From Streptomyces sp. NBC_00457 (GTDB lineage Bacteria > Actinomycetota > Actinomycetes > Streptomycetales > Streptomycetaceae), in contig NZ_CP107905.1 of the NCBI RefSeq assembly GCF_036014015.1, positions 5,642,001 to 5,706,000 of the forward strand: DNA of 64,000 nt. The letters run 5' to 3'. The notes beneath the pieces are model-generated. The model was not told the origin of the DNA. It ran no database searches and was given only the letters and a program-made list of their open reading frames with translations. Position 1 is the first letter of the stretch. Every line of letters starts with the position of its first letter. This document shows positions 7,549 through 17,275 of this stretch, one piece after another. The translations under genes were made by a program, and so were the position numbers.

Positions 7549-8666
7549 TGTCCTGCGCCAGAGATCCGTCGGCAGAGGCGGGCGAGGGAGTCGAGGATCT
7601 CTTCGGCGGTCTTGGTCCAGATGAACGGTTTAGGGTCTTCGTTCCAGTCCTTGACCCAGGCGCGGATGTCGGCCTCGAGGGCTTGGATGTTCTTGTGTGC
7701 GCCGCGGCGGATCATCTGGTGCGCGAGGTAGCCGAACCACCGCTCGACCTGGTTGATCCAGGAGGAGCCGGTCGGGGTGAAGTGCAGCTCGAAGCGCGGG
7801 TGTCTCGCCAGCCAGGCCTTGATCGCTGGAGTCTTGTGGGTGCCGTAGTTGTCCACGATCAGGTGGACCTGCAGCTGTGCGGGCACCTCCTTGTCGATCC
7901 GGATCAGGAACTTCTTGAACTCCGCAGCCCGGTGCCGACGGTGCAGGGCGGTGATGACTTCACCGGTGGCGACGTCGAAGGCAGCGAAGAGGGTGGTCAG
8001 CCCGTTGCGCACGTAGTCATGGGTGCGCCGCTCGGGCATGCCCGGCATTATCGGCAGCACCGGCTGGGACCGGTCCAGGGCCTGGATCTGCGACTTCTCG
8101 TCCACCGAGAGCACCACCGCCCCCTCGGGCGGGTTGAAGTACAGGCCCACGACGTCGTAGACCTTCTCCACGAACAACGGGTCGGTCGACAACTTGAAGG
8201 TGTCCGCCAGATGCGGCTTGAGCTGGAACTGCCGCCAGATCCGGCCGACCGTGGACTTCGACAGGCCGCTGTGTTGCGCCATCGATTTCCGCGACCAGTG
8301 GGTGGCGTTCTTGGGCAGTTGTTCCAGCGTGGTGACCACGACGGCTTCCACCTGATCGACGCTGATGGTGGGCGGCCGGCCCGGTCGGGGCTCGTCGACC
8401 AGTCCGTCCAGCCGCTGGGTGAGGAAGCGCCGCCGCCACTTGCGGACCGTGTCCGCGGCCACCCGCAACTCGCGGGCGACCGCGACAATCGGCGGTACTT
8501 CCGGCCCCGCGCACGCCAGCACGATCCGCGCTCGCAGGGCCAGGGCCTGGGCCGATGTTGCCCGACGCGTCCACCGCTCCAACACCGCCCGCTCGTCATC
8601 AGACAGCAGCAACGGCTGCAGCTTCGGGCCCCGACGAGGAACTGACGCACCAGCAGTAGAAGTCAC
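7545..8666 (-). CDS. IS630 family transposase
   Basis: 373 residues from GTG 8666 (MTSTAGASVPRRGPKL); a TTG at 8684 would add six residues. The N-terminal helix-turn-helix (residues ~15-120) contains VAVARELRVAADTVRKWRRR. The RNase-H-like catalytic domain has all three acids: VLSVDEKSQIQ, HLIVDNYGTHK and GSSWINQVERWFGYL. The stop codon TAG is supplied by the TA target site plus one flanking base, so the C-terminus of each copy depends on where it lands. Function: cut-and-paste transposition into TA. Confidence 0.92.
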   Translation of the reverse strand: MTSTAGASVPRRGPKLQPLLLSDDERAVLERWTRRATSAQALALRARIVLACAGPEVPPIVAVARELRVAADTVRKWRRRFLTQRLDGLVDEPRPGRPPTISVDQVEAVVVTTLEQLPKNATHWSRKSMAQHSGLSKSTVGRIWRQFQLKPHLADTFKLSTDPLFVEKVYDVVGLYFNPPEGAVVLSVDEKSQIQALDRSQPVLPIMPGMPERRTHDYVRNGLTTLFAAFDVATGEVITALHRRHRAAEFKKFLIRIDKEVPAQLQVHLIVDNYGTHKTPAIKAWLARHPRFELHFTPTGSSWINQVERWFGYLAHQMIRRGAHKNIQALEADIRAWVKDWNEDPKPFIWTKTAEEILDSLARLCRRISGAGH

Positions 8667-8701
8667 ACACCAACTAACGATCAACTACTGGCGCAGGACA
8701 C
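7548..8701 (-). mobile_element. IS630/Tc1-superfamily insertion sequence, complete
   Basis: 1154 bp bounded by perfect 14-bp inverted repeats GTGTCCTGCGCCAG (7548-7561) and its complement (8688-8701). A TA duplication lies outside each end (7546-7547 and 8702-8703), the hallmark of IS630/Tc1 insertion. One transposase gene fills it. It looks recent: ends and DDE motifs are intact. Confidence 0.93.
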
Positions 8702-8703
8702 TA

Positions 8704-8986
8704 GGGCCCCCGCGGGCGGCACTCTGGCTGTCCGGTGGCCCGGCGGGCGGTCGGCCGGTCCGGCCGGACCAGTTGGTCCGCCTGTCCGCCTGTCCGCCTG
8801 CCCGGTGTTCCGGTGGTCGGAGCGCCAAGGTCGTCTGGTGGGCCGTACCGTCCCCTCACGGTGGACGCAACGTGACGTGATCGACGTGATCGATCGTCCG
8901 CGCCTAGTGACATACCGCGCGGTATGTGAGCAGAATCAGCGCAACCCTTACTACCGCGTAGGCAATGTCGCCCCCGGGAGGACGCC
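8704..8986 (+). other. intergenic region between IS630 and the acyl-CoA ligase
   Basis: 283 bases. The left part is the displaced 3' flank of the sigma gene, with GC-rich inverted repeats (ggccggtccggccggacc, 8754-8771) that may be its original terminator. The right part holds the ligase operator. No gene is supported. Confidence 0.45.
8910..8927 (+). promoter_or_regulatory. 18-bp perfect palindrome, likely TetR-type operator of the acyl-CoA ligase gene
   Basis: ACATACCGC|GCGGTATGT is a perfect palindrome 59 bases upstream of the ligase start. Size and symmetry fit a TetR-family dimer site. The half-site ACATACCG is the kind of sequence seen before fatty-acid genes in actinomycetes (from memory). 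The cognate regulator is not identified in the window. Confidence 0.65.
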
Positions 8987-10631
<1,645 letters not shown>

Positions 10632-10642
<11 letters not shown>

Positions 10643-10686
10643 CTCTGCTGAGCTGCGTAGGGCCCCTGGCCGCCGTCGGGGGCTCT
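10632..10686. terminator. two stacked hairpins between convergent genes
   Basis: Hairpin one, AGCTCAGC / GCTGAGCT (10632-10654), overlaps the ligase stop codon. Hairpin two, AGGGCCCC / GGGGCTCT (10659-10686), follows and leads into tgtcg. They can serve both the ligase and the convergent acetyltransferase. Confidence 0.55.
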
Positions 10687-10713
10687 TGTCGTTCACGCTC
10701 GCTTCAGCGCCGA

Positions 10714-11265
10714 TCACTCAGCCGGTGCAGTGCTCTGCGCGGCGGAGCGCCATTCATCCTCGAGAATGCTGAAGATCAGGGAGTCTCGCCAACCGTCGCG
10801 GATCAACTGGGTGTGACGCAGGCGTCCCTCATGCGTCATACCGAGCTTGGCCAGCACCCGAGACGAGCCGACATTCCGCGGGTCACAAGTGGCATAGATC
10901 CGATGGAGCCCCAACTCGCCGAAGCCATAAGCAAGAAGCCGCCGCCCGATCTCTGCCCCGATGCCCTGCCCCCAGACACGCGGATGCACGATGTAAGAGA
11001 TCTCGCCCTGACGCTGGATGTCACTGCGAACATGCAGTTCACCCATGCCCACCACGTTCCGCCCGAAGCGGGCCACGTAGGGGAACCGGCGCTGGGGGCT
11101 GTCCGACCAGGCTTTGACCGCGCCTTCCACGAAGTCCCGCGTCTCATTCTCTGTGTTCGGCCCCCACGGCTGATAGCGACATGCCTCTCCCAGACACGCC
11201 CATGAGTGAATGGCCGCCCAGTCCTCCAAAGCGATCTTGCCTAGGGTCACCGAGGGCCGACTCAT
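10714..11265 (-). CDS. GNAT N-acetyltransferase, RimJ/RimL type
   Basis: 183 residues. The acetyl-CoA-binding core is visible as ISYIVHPRVWGQGIGAEIGR followed by GLHRIYATCDPRNVGSSRVL and LGMTHEGRLRH, the usual RimJ/RimL pattern of motif A and the C-terminal Asn/Ser. It probably acetylates an amine of a small molecule or a protein N-terminus; the substrate is unknown. Divergent from a P-loop kinase, in a small-enzyme island with several mobile-element scars. Confidence 0.8.
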   Translation of the reverse strand: MSRPSVTLGKIALEDWAAIHSWACLGEACRYQPWGPNTENETRDFVEGAVKAWSDSPQRRFPYVARFGRNVVGMGELHVRSDIQRQGEISYIVHPRVWGQGIGAEIGRRLLAYGFGELGLHRIYATCDPRNVGSSRVLAKLGMTHEGRLRHTQLIRDGWRDSLIFSILEDEWRSAAQSTAPAE

Positions 11266-11365
11266 AAGAAGATCATGTCCACTTCAGCATGTCGTCTTCA
11301 AGAGCGAACCGCACACGTGCTCATGCTCGCCACCTTCCCTCTTTCCTTCAACATAGGCTCGCTCC

Positions 11366-11836
11366 GTGAAGGTCTTGATCACCGGGATGTCTGGCACCGG
11401 CAAGTCGACGGCACTCCATCACTTGCGCAGGCGAGGCCACAGGACGGTGGACACCGATGCCGACGCCTGGAGTCATTGGGCGACACTGCCGGACGGTTCT
11501 GCCGACTGGATATGGCGTGAGCAGGCCATCACCGACCTGCTCAGCAGCCACGGCGAGGGCAGCCTCTTCGTTGCCGGATGCAAGACCAACCAAGGCCGGT
11601 TCTATCCACTGTTCGACCAGATCGTGCTGCTGAGCGCACCTGCCGATGTGCTGCTGGCCCGCATCGCAGCCCGGACCACCAACCCCTACGGCAAGCGGCC
11701 CGAAGAACGGGCCGCCGTACTCCACCACCTGGCCACCGTCGAACCGCTGCTGCGTGCGACCGCGACCGTCGAGATCGACGCCACCGCATCCATCGAGCGC
11801 GTCGTTCAACAGCTGGAAGAACTCACAATGCCCTGA
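11366..11836 (+). CDS. P-loop nucleotide kinase-like protein (AAA_18/shikimate-kinase fold)
   Basis: 156 residues, GTG start. Walker A GMSGTGKST is at residues 7-15. A DTDADAW segment around residue 30 occupies the position of the substrate/Walker B-like acid in small NMP and shikimate kinases. A lid-like arginine-rich stretch ARIAARTTNPYGKRPEE is near 108-125. It is short and single-domain. It probably phosphorylates a small metabolite or nucleoside; no substrate can be assigned. Related proteins are common singletons in actinomycete accessory DNA. Confidence 0.7.
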   Translation: MKVLITGMSGTGKSTALHHLRRRGHRTVDTDADAWSHWATLPDGSADWIWREQAITDLLSSHGEGSLFVAGCKTNQGRFYPLFDQIVLLSAPADVLLARIAARTTNPYGKRPEERAAVLHHLATVEPLLRATATVEIDATASIERVVQQLEELTMP

Positions 11837-11884
11837 CCTCGGAACAAGCAGCACCCGGCGTCTGGGGAATTGCGTGATCGTCCA

Positions 11885-12075
11885 CACTACTAACAGACGG
11901 ACTGCCGCCTGTCCGGCCCTGAGCCTTGGCCGCTTCCAGACCCACGTGGGCCGGTCCTTGATCAGGGACCGCTCAACTCGGCCACGGCACCGATGATCGG
12001 GAAGAACGGGCGCCCATCCGCAGACGTGGTGTCCACGGTGCTGAGAGCACCGGTGATCACCTTGAAGCCGATTCC
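11885..12075 (-). pseudogene. serine recombinase (resolvase/invertase) remnant, frameshifted
   Basis: On the minus strand, GIGFKVITGALSTVDTTSAD then GRPFFPIIGAVAEL (12075-11974) matches the conserved core of serine recombinases (pattern G-v-x-f-x-x-L-T-x-x-i-D-T-t-t-x-x-G-r-l-x-f-x-i-x-g-a-l-A-E). Directly after, the reading shifts frame to VERSLIKDRPTWVWKRP, which is the expected next segment (E-R-x-L-I-x-E-R). The N-terminal catalytic Ser region and the C-terminal helix-turn-helix are missing. A decayed piece of a transposon or integrated element. Confidence 0.65.
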
Positions 12076-12171
12076 GCGCTTTGCTACTGAACTTGAATGT
12101 GTGATGTCGGTCCGCCAGCTGTGACAGCCGGTGACACGCCGGGGCAATGGCCCTCGTCGCGGCAGCGTCCA

Positions 12172-13023
12172 TCAGTAGACGATGGACACGATCTGGCAGG
12201 CGGCTTCGGTGAGTTGGCGTTCTCCGCTGATGTGGGCTCGGGCGAGGGCAGTGCCAGGCTCGATGCCGCGGGTGCAGAGTCGCCAGGCGGTCTCTGGGTC
12301 CAGCCGTACTGATGCGGCCGGCCGACCGGTGGGCGTTTCGGCCAGTGACCAGCGGTCCGCGGTGGCGGTCACGGTCCAGGTGCCCATGGCCGGCTCATCG
12401 ATGGCCACCTGGAGTTGTGTCCCGGCGGGTGCGGGCGTGTGACGCAGTGTGTGGGGCAGTGCCCTCATGAAGGTGTCCAGGACCGTGGCCAGAGCGTGGG
12501 GCTCCGGGTCAGTGTCCTGGCCGGTGGCGTGGCGGATCTGCTGGCGGTGGGTCCAGTACTCGGTGAACTCCCGAGCGACGTCCAGCCACTTGGGCGCCGG
12601 GTCGGCCCCTGCCCAGGACACTCCCAGGCCCGTTGCGTCGAGGTCGGTGCCCTCGAACTGACGGGTGACCTGGGTCCCGGCCAGTTCCAGCGCCTCGATG
12701 AGCTGGGCGGGGCTGTGATCGGCATGGAGGTCGATCCATTCCTGGTTGATCCGGTGGATGAACCCTTCCAGCGTCTCTCCGGCCGCCACGGCGCGCTGGT
12801 GGCTCTCTGTGCTCCAGCCGAGACGGCCGTGGTAGTCGCCGAGGATGTGGGCGGCAAGATCGTGCACGGTCCAGCCCGGGACCGCGGCCCTGCTCCACTC
12901 ATCGCGCCGCAGACCGCGTAGCACGTCGAGGAGCGACGCCAGCTCCGGCCCGAACAGCGGGCGAGTGTCGATCGGCTTACCCAGCCAAGTGGGGTCGGAT
13001 ACGTCGTTGGGCTGGAGACTCAT
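12172..13023 (-). CDS. maleylpyruvate isomerase family (DinB-like) mycothiol-dependent protein
   Basis: 283 residues from ATG 13023 (a TTG two codons earlier is possible). The N-terminal four-helix DinB/MDMPI domain shows WSRAAVPGWTVHDLAAHILG with the His of the metal-binding triad, and a second part, FTEYWTHRQQIRHATG, with the H-x-x-x-I-R-x-A motif typical of these proteins. The C-terminal ~90 residues form the MDMPI_C/SCP2-like cap. Members are mycothiol-dependent isomerases or transferases; most have unknown substrates. Stands alone between a recombinase remnant and an IS fragment. Confidence 0.8.
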   Translation of the reverse strand: MSLQPNDVSDPTWLGKPIDTRPLFGPELASLLDVLRGLRRDEWSRAAVPGWTVHDLAAHILGDYHGRLGWSTESHQRAVAAGETLEGFIHRINQEWIDLHADHSPAQLIEALELAGTQVTRQFEGTDLDATGLGVSWAGADPAPKWLDVAREFTEYWTHRQQIRHATGQDTDPEPHALATVLDTFMRALPHTLRHTPAPAGTQLQVAIDEPAMGTWTVTATADRWSLAETPTGRPAASVRLDPETAWRLCTRGIEPGTALARAHISGERQLTEAACQIVSIVY

Positions 13024-13102
13024 GGTCAAAGCCTGTCAGCCGGGAGGCTCGGTCTTCCATCGAATACCCCCTCACCTCACAGACGGGAGGGGGGCATGTC
13101 GG

Positions 13103-13485
13103 TCAGTCGCTCATCATCAGGCCAGTGCCGGCCAGACAGCCGTCGACCAGGGCGGGCCGGCACTGGATCTGCTTGAGTCTGCGCTGCACGGCCCGGGCGA
13201 TCTGGGCGAGGTCGGCTGCGGCGAGGTTGCCGAGGTCGCGTTTGATCAGCGACCAAATGCCCCCTTGCGGGTTCAGGCCGGGTGCGTAGGCGGGCAGTTG
13301 GAAGACGGTGAGCCACGTGGCGTTCGCAGCGATGAACTCCGGCATCCCTGCGGTGAGATGGAGGCGCACGTTGTCCCGGACGAGCACGATGGGCCCGCCG
13401 AGCTGGATGCGGGCCCGCACCACCCGGTCGCGCAGGTCCCGCCAGCCGAAGCCCTTCGGCTGTCCCCGGCGGCCCCGGTACTAGG
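13103..13485 (-). pseudogene. IS630-type transposase C-terminal fragment, cut by the IS5 element
   Basis: The frame runs from the IS5 junction near 13485 (RGQPKGFGWRDLRDRV) to a stop at 13103. It retains IVLVRDNVRLHL (second catalytic Asp) and APGLNPQGGIWSLIKRDLG, but the catalytic Glu expected in N-P-x-E-G is Gly here. The N-terminal half is absent. The upstream stop in frame comes from the inserted IS5-type DNA. Different from the intact IS630 at 7548-8701. Confidence 0.75.
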
Positions 13486-13514
13486 GCGCGTATTGGACCG
13501 GTAGACCTTCGTGC

Positions 13515-14524
13515 GTGACGCGAGTGCAACTGACTGACGCGGAGTGGGAGTTCATAGGGCCGTACCTGCCGATCGGCAGGTACGGCCCATATCCCGAGCG
13601 GCTGCGGCAGCAATTCGAGGGCGTGATCTGGCGGTTCAAGACCGGTGGACAGTGGCGGGAGATGCCGCAGGAGTTCGGCGCCTGGTCGACCGTTCACAAC
13701 CGCTTCCGGCAGTGGCGTGGGCGTGACGCCGGCGTCTTCGAGGCCTCGCTGGAGGGTCTGATCGCGGAAGCCGCGAAGCGGGGTGCAGTGGATCTGTCCC
13801 TGGTCAGTATCGACTCCACCACCGCGCGCGCTCACCACGATGCAGCTGGGATGCACCTGGGCGAGGACGTCCTCGCCGCCCTGGAGAAGGCTGCCGTCGA
13901 GGCGGAAAAGGCCAAGTCAAAAGGGGCGGCCTCGAAGAACAAGACGGACAGGACACCGAGACCGATCCCGGGCGTGAAGAGCGGCGACGTATCCGGCGTC
14001 GGCGAAAACTCCGGCTGAAGGCCGCCCTCCTGGGACGCTCTAGGGGCGGGCAGACCAGCAAGGTTCACCTCGCCGCCGACCGCCAGTGCCGCCCGCTGGC
14101 GTTCGTGCTGACCGCGGGCCAGGCTGCGGACAGCCCGCAGTTCATCCCCGTCCTCAAGAAGTTACGGGTCCGCGGCCTCGTCGGGCGCCCCCGCACCCGG
14201 CCGGACGCGGTCGCCGGAGACAAGGCCTACTCCTCCCGCGGCAACCGGACCCACCTGCGCAGGCGCGGCATCAAGGCAGTGATCTCGGAGAAGAAGGACC
14301 AGGCTGCCAACCGGAGGAAGAAGGGCTCCGGGGGCGGCCGGCCGGTCAGCCACGACGCCGACCTCTACCGGGAGAGGAACATCGTCGAGCGCCTGATCAA
14401 CAAGCTTAAGGCTTGGCGGGGTGTCGCCACCCGATACGACAAGACCCCAGACAGCTACCTCGCGGGCCTACACCTTCGTGCCTCGATGATCTGGATCAAA
14501 GATCTCACCCGAACGACCCGTTGA
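13515..14524 (+). CDS. IS5 family transposase, OrfA/OrfB joined by -1 frameshift
   Basis: OrfA runs 13515-14018 (MTRVQLTDAEWEFIGPYLPI) with the DUF4096-type N-domain and the first catalytic Asp in SIDSTTARAHH. OrfB lies in the -1 frame, is open from the slip region to 14524, and carries GGQTSKVHLAADRQCRPLAF, the second Asp in AGDKAYSSRGN and the Glu in RNIVERLINKLKAWRG. Neither frame alone has the complete DDE triad. Programmed -1 shifting is the usual expression mode in the IS427 group. All catalytic residues are present, so the element could be active if its ends are. Confidence 0.82.
13919..13925 (+). other. candidate -1 ribosomal frameshift site A AAA GGG
   Basis: In the OrfA frame the codons read TCA AAA GGG GCG. 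The A_AAA_G core allows tRNA-Lys to slip back one base into the OrfB frame, which is open here and downstream. A purine-rich stretch precedes it. A decisive test is reporter or mass-spectrometric detection of the fusion. Confidence 0.55.
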
Positions 14525-14589
14525 TCACGACTCAATCTGCATCGACAGGTTCGGGAGGGCGGGGGATGCCCTGCCGTATTCTGCGAGCC

Positions 14590-14991
14590 ATGACGCGCTA
14601 TGTGGTCGATGCCAGGACCTTGCTGCACATCGTGTCGACCGGTGTGCAGATCAGTCCCGATCATCAGCTTGTCGCACCAAATCCCGTGCGGTCGCAGGCA
14701 CTTTCGCTGCTCTTCGAACGGGTCAGATGCGGCGAGCTCGACGAGGTCGAGGCGTTGCGAATGCACGAGCGCCTGACCGAGGTGAAGATGCGGCTGCTGG
14801 GCGACCGGGTCTCCCGTCGCACAGCCTGGCGGATCGCCCGGGAGCAGGGGTGGGACACTATCGGGGACGCCGAATACCTCGCCGTGACGCGGCTTCAGGC
14901 TGATGCGCTGGTCACGATCGATGAGGCATTGGCTCGTCGGGCGGACGGCATCGTTCCCGTGGCGTCGCTGGACGCTCTGAGTTCCTTGTAA
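14590..14991 (+). CDS. PIN-domain protein, VapC-like toxin
   Basis: 133 residues from ATG 14590. PIN-fold signs: first catalytic acid in RYVVDARTLLHI (Asp7), conserved acid Glu in the mid helix (SLLFERVRCGELDEVEA), and DAEYLAVTRLQADALVTID toward the C-terminus with two more acids. VapC toxins are Mg-dependent ribonucleases normally encoded right after a small antitoxin. No antitoxin frame is visible upstream; the IS5 element ends about 65 bases before the start and may have replaced it. Either an orphan toxin, or the antitoxin acts in trans. Confidence 0.72.
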   Translation: MTRYVVDARTLLHIVSTGVQISPDHQLVAPNPVRSQALSLLFERVRCGELDEVEALRMHERLTEVKMRLLGDRVSRRTAWRIAREQGWDTIGDAEYLAVTRLQADALVTIDEALARRADGIVPVASLDALSSL

Positions 14992-15143
14992 GGCGCTCGC
15001 AAGCGAGCATTCTGGCGATCGCTGGCCCGGCCTGCCCGAGCTGGAGGGGCGACCATTCTTTGGATCTGCCCTCAGGGATTTTTTGACGTACGGAGCGTGC
15101 GCCGGGCAGGGCACCCACGTTCCCTTCCCGGCGGACGCCCGCC

Positions 15144-16454
15144 TCACCGTCGTATCGAAGTAGTCACCCACCCCAACACCAGCCACACCCCCGCCACCGC
15201 GCACACCCCGCCCCAGCCCCAGTGGCTGAAGGCGCTCCCGGCGAGCGCGGACGCGATCGCGCCGCCCGCGAAACCTGCGACGACATACGCGGTGTTGGCG
15301 GTGGCCGGGGTGGAGGTGGTGGTCAGGGCGAGCGTCTGGTTGGCGACGTGGGACGCGACCAGGGCCGCGTGGATCACGATGGCGGCGACGAACAGGGCCC
15401 ACATCACCTGCCCGCCGAGCCAGAAGAGCGGCACGGACACGGCGGCGAGGAGAAACGCGGACCGTACGACCCTGGCGGCGCCGAAGCGGTCGACGAGGCC
15501 GCCCGCCAGCGGCGCGACCGCGCTGGCCGTGAGACCGAAGAGGCCGAAGAGCCCGGCGGTGGCGGTGGTCAGGTCGTACGACTCCCCGGTCAGCAGCAGG
15601 GCCAGCGAGGTCCACAGCGCGCTCCAGGCACCGAACATCCCGGCCTGCCGCAGGCATGCGCGCCACAGGTCGGGCGAGCCGCGCACGACCCCCGGCAGCG
15701 AGACGAGCCCGGCGAACAGCGGACCCATGCGCCGGCGCCGCCCCTCATCCGGCAGGACGAGCGCGGTGGCCAGACCGAGTACGGCGGTCAGGACCGCGGC
15801 CCCGATGAACACCACCCGCCAGCCGAAGGCCTGTCCGACCAGCCCGCCGAGAACCCTCGCGGCGACGATCCCGGTGAACAGCCCCGCGATGACGGCCGCG
15901 ACATGGCGGGCACGGCGTGCGGCAGGGGCACGGGCCGCGACCAGCGGAACGAGTAGCTGGGGTATGACCGTCGCGGCGGAGGCGATGAACACGGCGGCCG
16001 CGAGGGCGTCCGTGCCGGAGGCCGCGGCACCCGCGAGCAGCGCCAGCGTGGTGGCCAGGGAGAGCAGGGCGACCAGACGGCGCCGGTTCACGCTGTCGCC
16101 GAGCGGGGCGAAGAAGAGCAGGCCGGCGGCGTAGCCGAACTGCGCGACCGAGGCGATCCAGGCCACGGCCGAGGGCGTCGTGCCGAAGTCGCGGGCGATG
16201 AGGGGGAGCAGTGGGGCGGCGATGTAGATGTTGGCGGCCGTGACGGCGGTGCAGACGGCGATGAGGACGAGGAAGAGGGTGGGGGCCTTGGATTCCCGGC
16301 CTTGGGTGGCCTGCTGACCCTGATGAGCCTGCTGGCCCTGATGTGCCTGATCGCCCTGCTGGCCTTGAATGCCCTGCTGGGCCTGCTGGCTCCGATCCTT
16401 CTGGTGGCCCGGCGAGGCGACGGCCGTGTTCTGGCTGGGGACGGCTGACGGCAT
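15144..16454 (-). CDS. MFS transporter (YnfM/arabinose-efflux-like) with Gln-rich N-terminus
   Basis: 436 residues, about 12 transmembrane helices beginning at APTLFLVLIAVCTAVTAANI. The MFS loop motif appears as PLGDSVNRRRLVAL between TM2 and TM3. The first ~50 residues are a cytoplasmic His/Gln repeat (QGQQ-type units from a 12-18 bp DNA repeat) not usual for the family. Divergent from a TetR gene with two operators in the shared promoter, so it is probably a drug or metabolite efflux pump induced by the TetR ligand. Confidence 0.85.
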   Translation of the reverse strand: MPSAVPSQNTAVASPGHQKDRSQQAQQGIQGQQGDQAHQGQQAHQGQQATQGRESKAPTLFLVLIAVCTAVTAANIYIAAPLLPLIARDFGTTPSAVAWIASVAQFGYAAGLLFFAPLGDSVNRRRLVALLSLATTLALLAGAAASGTDALAAAVFIASAATVIPQLLVPLVAARAPAARRARHVAAVIAGLFTGIVAARVLGGLVGQAFGWRVVFIGAAVLTAVLGLATALVLPDEGRRRRMGPLFAGLVSLPGVVRGSPDLWRACLRQAGMFGAWSALWTSLALLLTGESYDLTTATAGLFGLFGLTASAVAPLAGGLVDRFGAARVVRSAFLLAAVSVPLFWLGGQVMWALFVAAIVIHAALVASHVANQTLALTTTSTPATANTAYVVAGFAGGAIASALAGSAFSHWGWGGVCAVAGVWLVLGWVTTSIRR

Positions 16455-16485
16455 GAGCGGAGGGACTCCTTCGAGTGGGCTCTAG

Positions 16486-16503
16486 CAACCAACTAGTTGG
16501 TTG
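16486..16503. promoter_or_regulatory. operator 1 in the MFS/TetR divergent promoter
   Basis: CAACCAACTAGTTGGTTG is a perfect 18-bp palindrome 31 bases upstream of the MFS start. Half-site AACCAA, four-base centre, TTGGTT. Likely bound by the adjacent TetR protein. Confidence 0.8.
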
Positions 16504-16543
16504 ATGTCAGGCCCAACAGCATGCGCCACCCCCGAATTCCCGT

Positions 16544-16561
16544 CAACCAAACAGTTGGTTA
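16544..16561. promoter_or_regulatory. operator 2 in the MFS/TetR divergent promoter
   Basis: CAACCAAACAGTTGGTTA repeats the half-sites AACCAA and TTGGTT with the same four-base spacing, 21 bases before the TetR start, so the regulator probably represses itself too. The two sites are 58 bp apart centre to centre. Confidence 0.78.
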
Positions 16562-16582
16562 CTCCCCCGCTACCCTGTCCCC

Positions 16583-17161
16583 ATGGCAGCAAGAGACCCC
16601 GAAGCCACCAGGGCCCGGATCTTCGACGCGGCGGTCGCCGAGTTCGCCCGGTACGGCATCGCGGGCGCCCGCATGGACCGCATCGCCACCGCGGCCAGGG
16701 CCAACAAGCAGCTGATCTACGCCTACTTCGGCAACAAGGCCGAGCTGTTCGCGCGCGTCCTCGAGAAGAAGATGCTGGACCTCGCCGAATCCGTCCCGGT
16801 CGACCCGGACGACCTCGAGGGCTGGATCGACCGCCTGATGGACTACCACGCCGCCCACCCCGAGCTGCTGCGCCTGCTCTTCTGGGAGGGCCTGGAGTAC
16901 GGCACCGCGGAGCTGCCCGACGAATCCGAACGCCAGGACCATTACGCCCGCAAGGTCGCCGCCCTCCAGGACGGCCAGGACCGAAGTGTCGTCACCAACG
17001 CCATCCCGGCCCGCGACCTGCTGTTCCTCCTGACAGCCTTGGCCAACTGGGCCGTGGTCGTCCCCCAGATGAGGCGCATCCTGGCCGGCGGCGAGGACAC
17101 CGACCGCGACCGCCTGCGCACGTCGATCAAGGAAGCGGCGCGGAGACTGACGGCCCCCTAG
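16583..17161 (+). CDS. TetR family transcriptional regulator
   Basis: 192 residues. N-terminal helix-turn-helix: ARIFDAAVAEFARYGIAGAR, then IATAARANKQLIYAYFGNKAEL, a standard TetR DNA-binding domain. The remainder is an all-helical ligand-binding/dimer domain with a single Trp-rich WIDRLMDY segment. Divergent from the MFS pump with one operator near each start; most likely the pump repressor. Ligand unknown. Confidence 0.88.
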   Translation: MAARDPEATRARIFDAAVAEFARYGIAGARMDRIATAARANKQLIYAYFGNKAELFARVLEKKMLDLAESVPVDPDDLEGWIDRLMDYHAAHPELLRLLFWEGLEYGTAELPDESERQDHYARKVAALQDGQDRSVVTNAIPARDLLFLLTALANWAVVVPQMRRILAGGEDTDRDRLRTSIKEAARRLTAP

Positions 17162-17275
17162 GACCTGCAGACCGGCAGGACCTGTAGGGCTATAGGACGA
17201 CCGATAGGCCCATAGGACCTGTCCGGCGCATCAGCAGCGCCTGCCTGCCTTGCCCCTGCCGCACGCCCTGGTTCG

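Larger units (their letters stand above)
13486..14527 (+). mobile_element. IS5-family (IS427-like) element, right end uncertain
   Basis: Contains one transposase gene in two frames. The left junction lies at ctagggcgcg (13483-13492), where the IS630 fragment is interrupted. I could not find a matching inverted repeat downstream of the transposase stop at 14524, so the right end may be decayed or deleted and the boundary is approximate. Confidence 0.65.
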
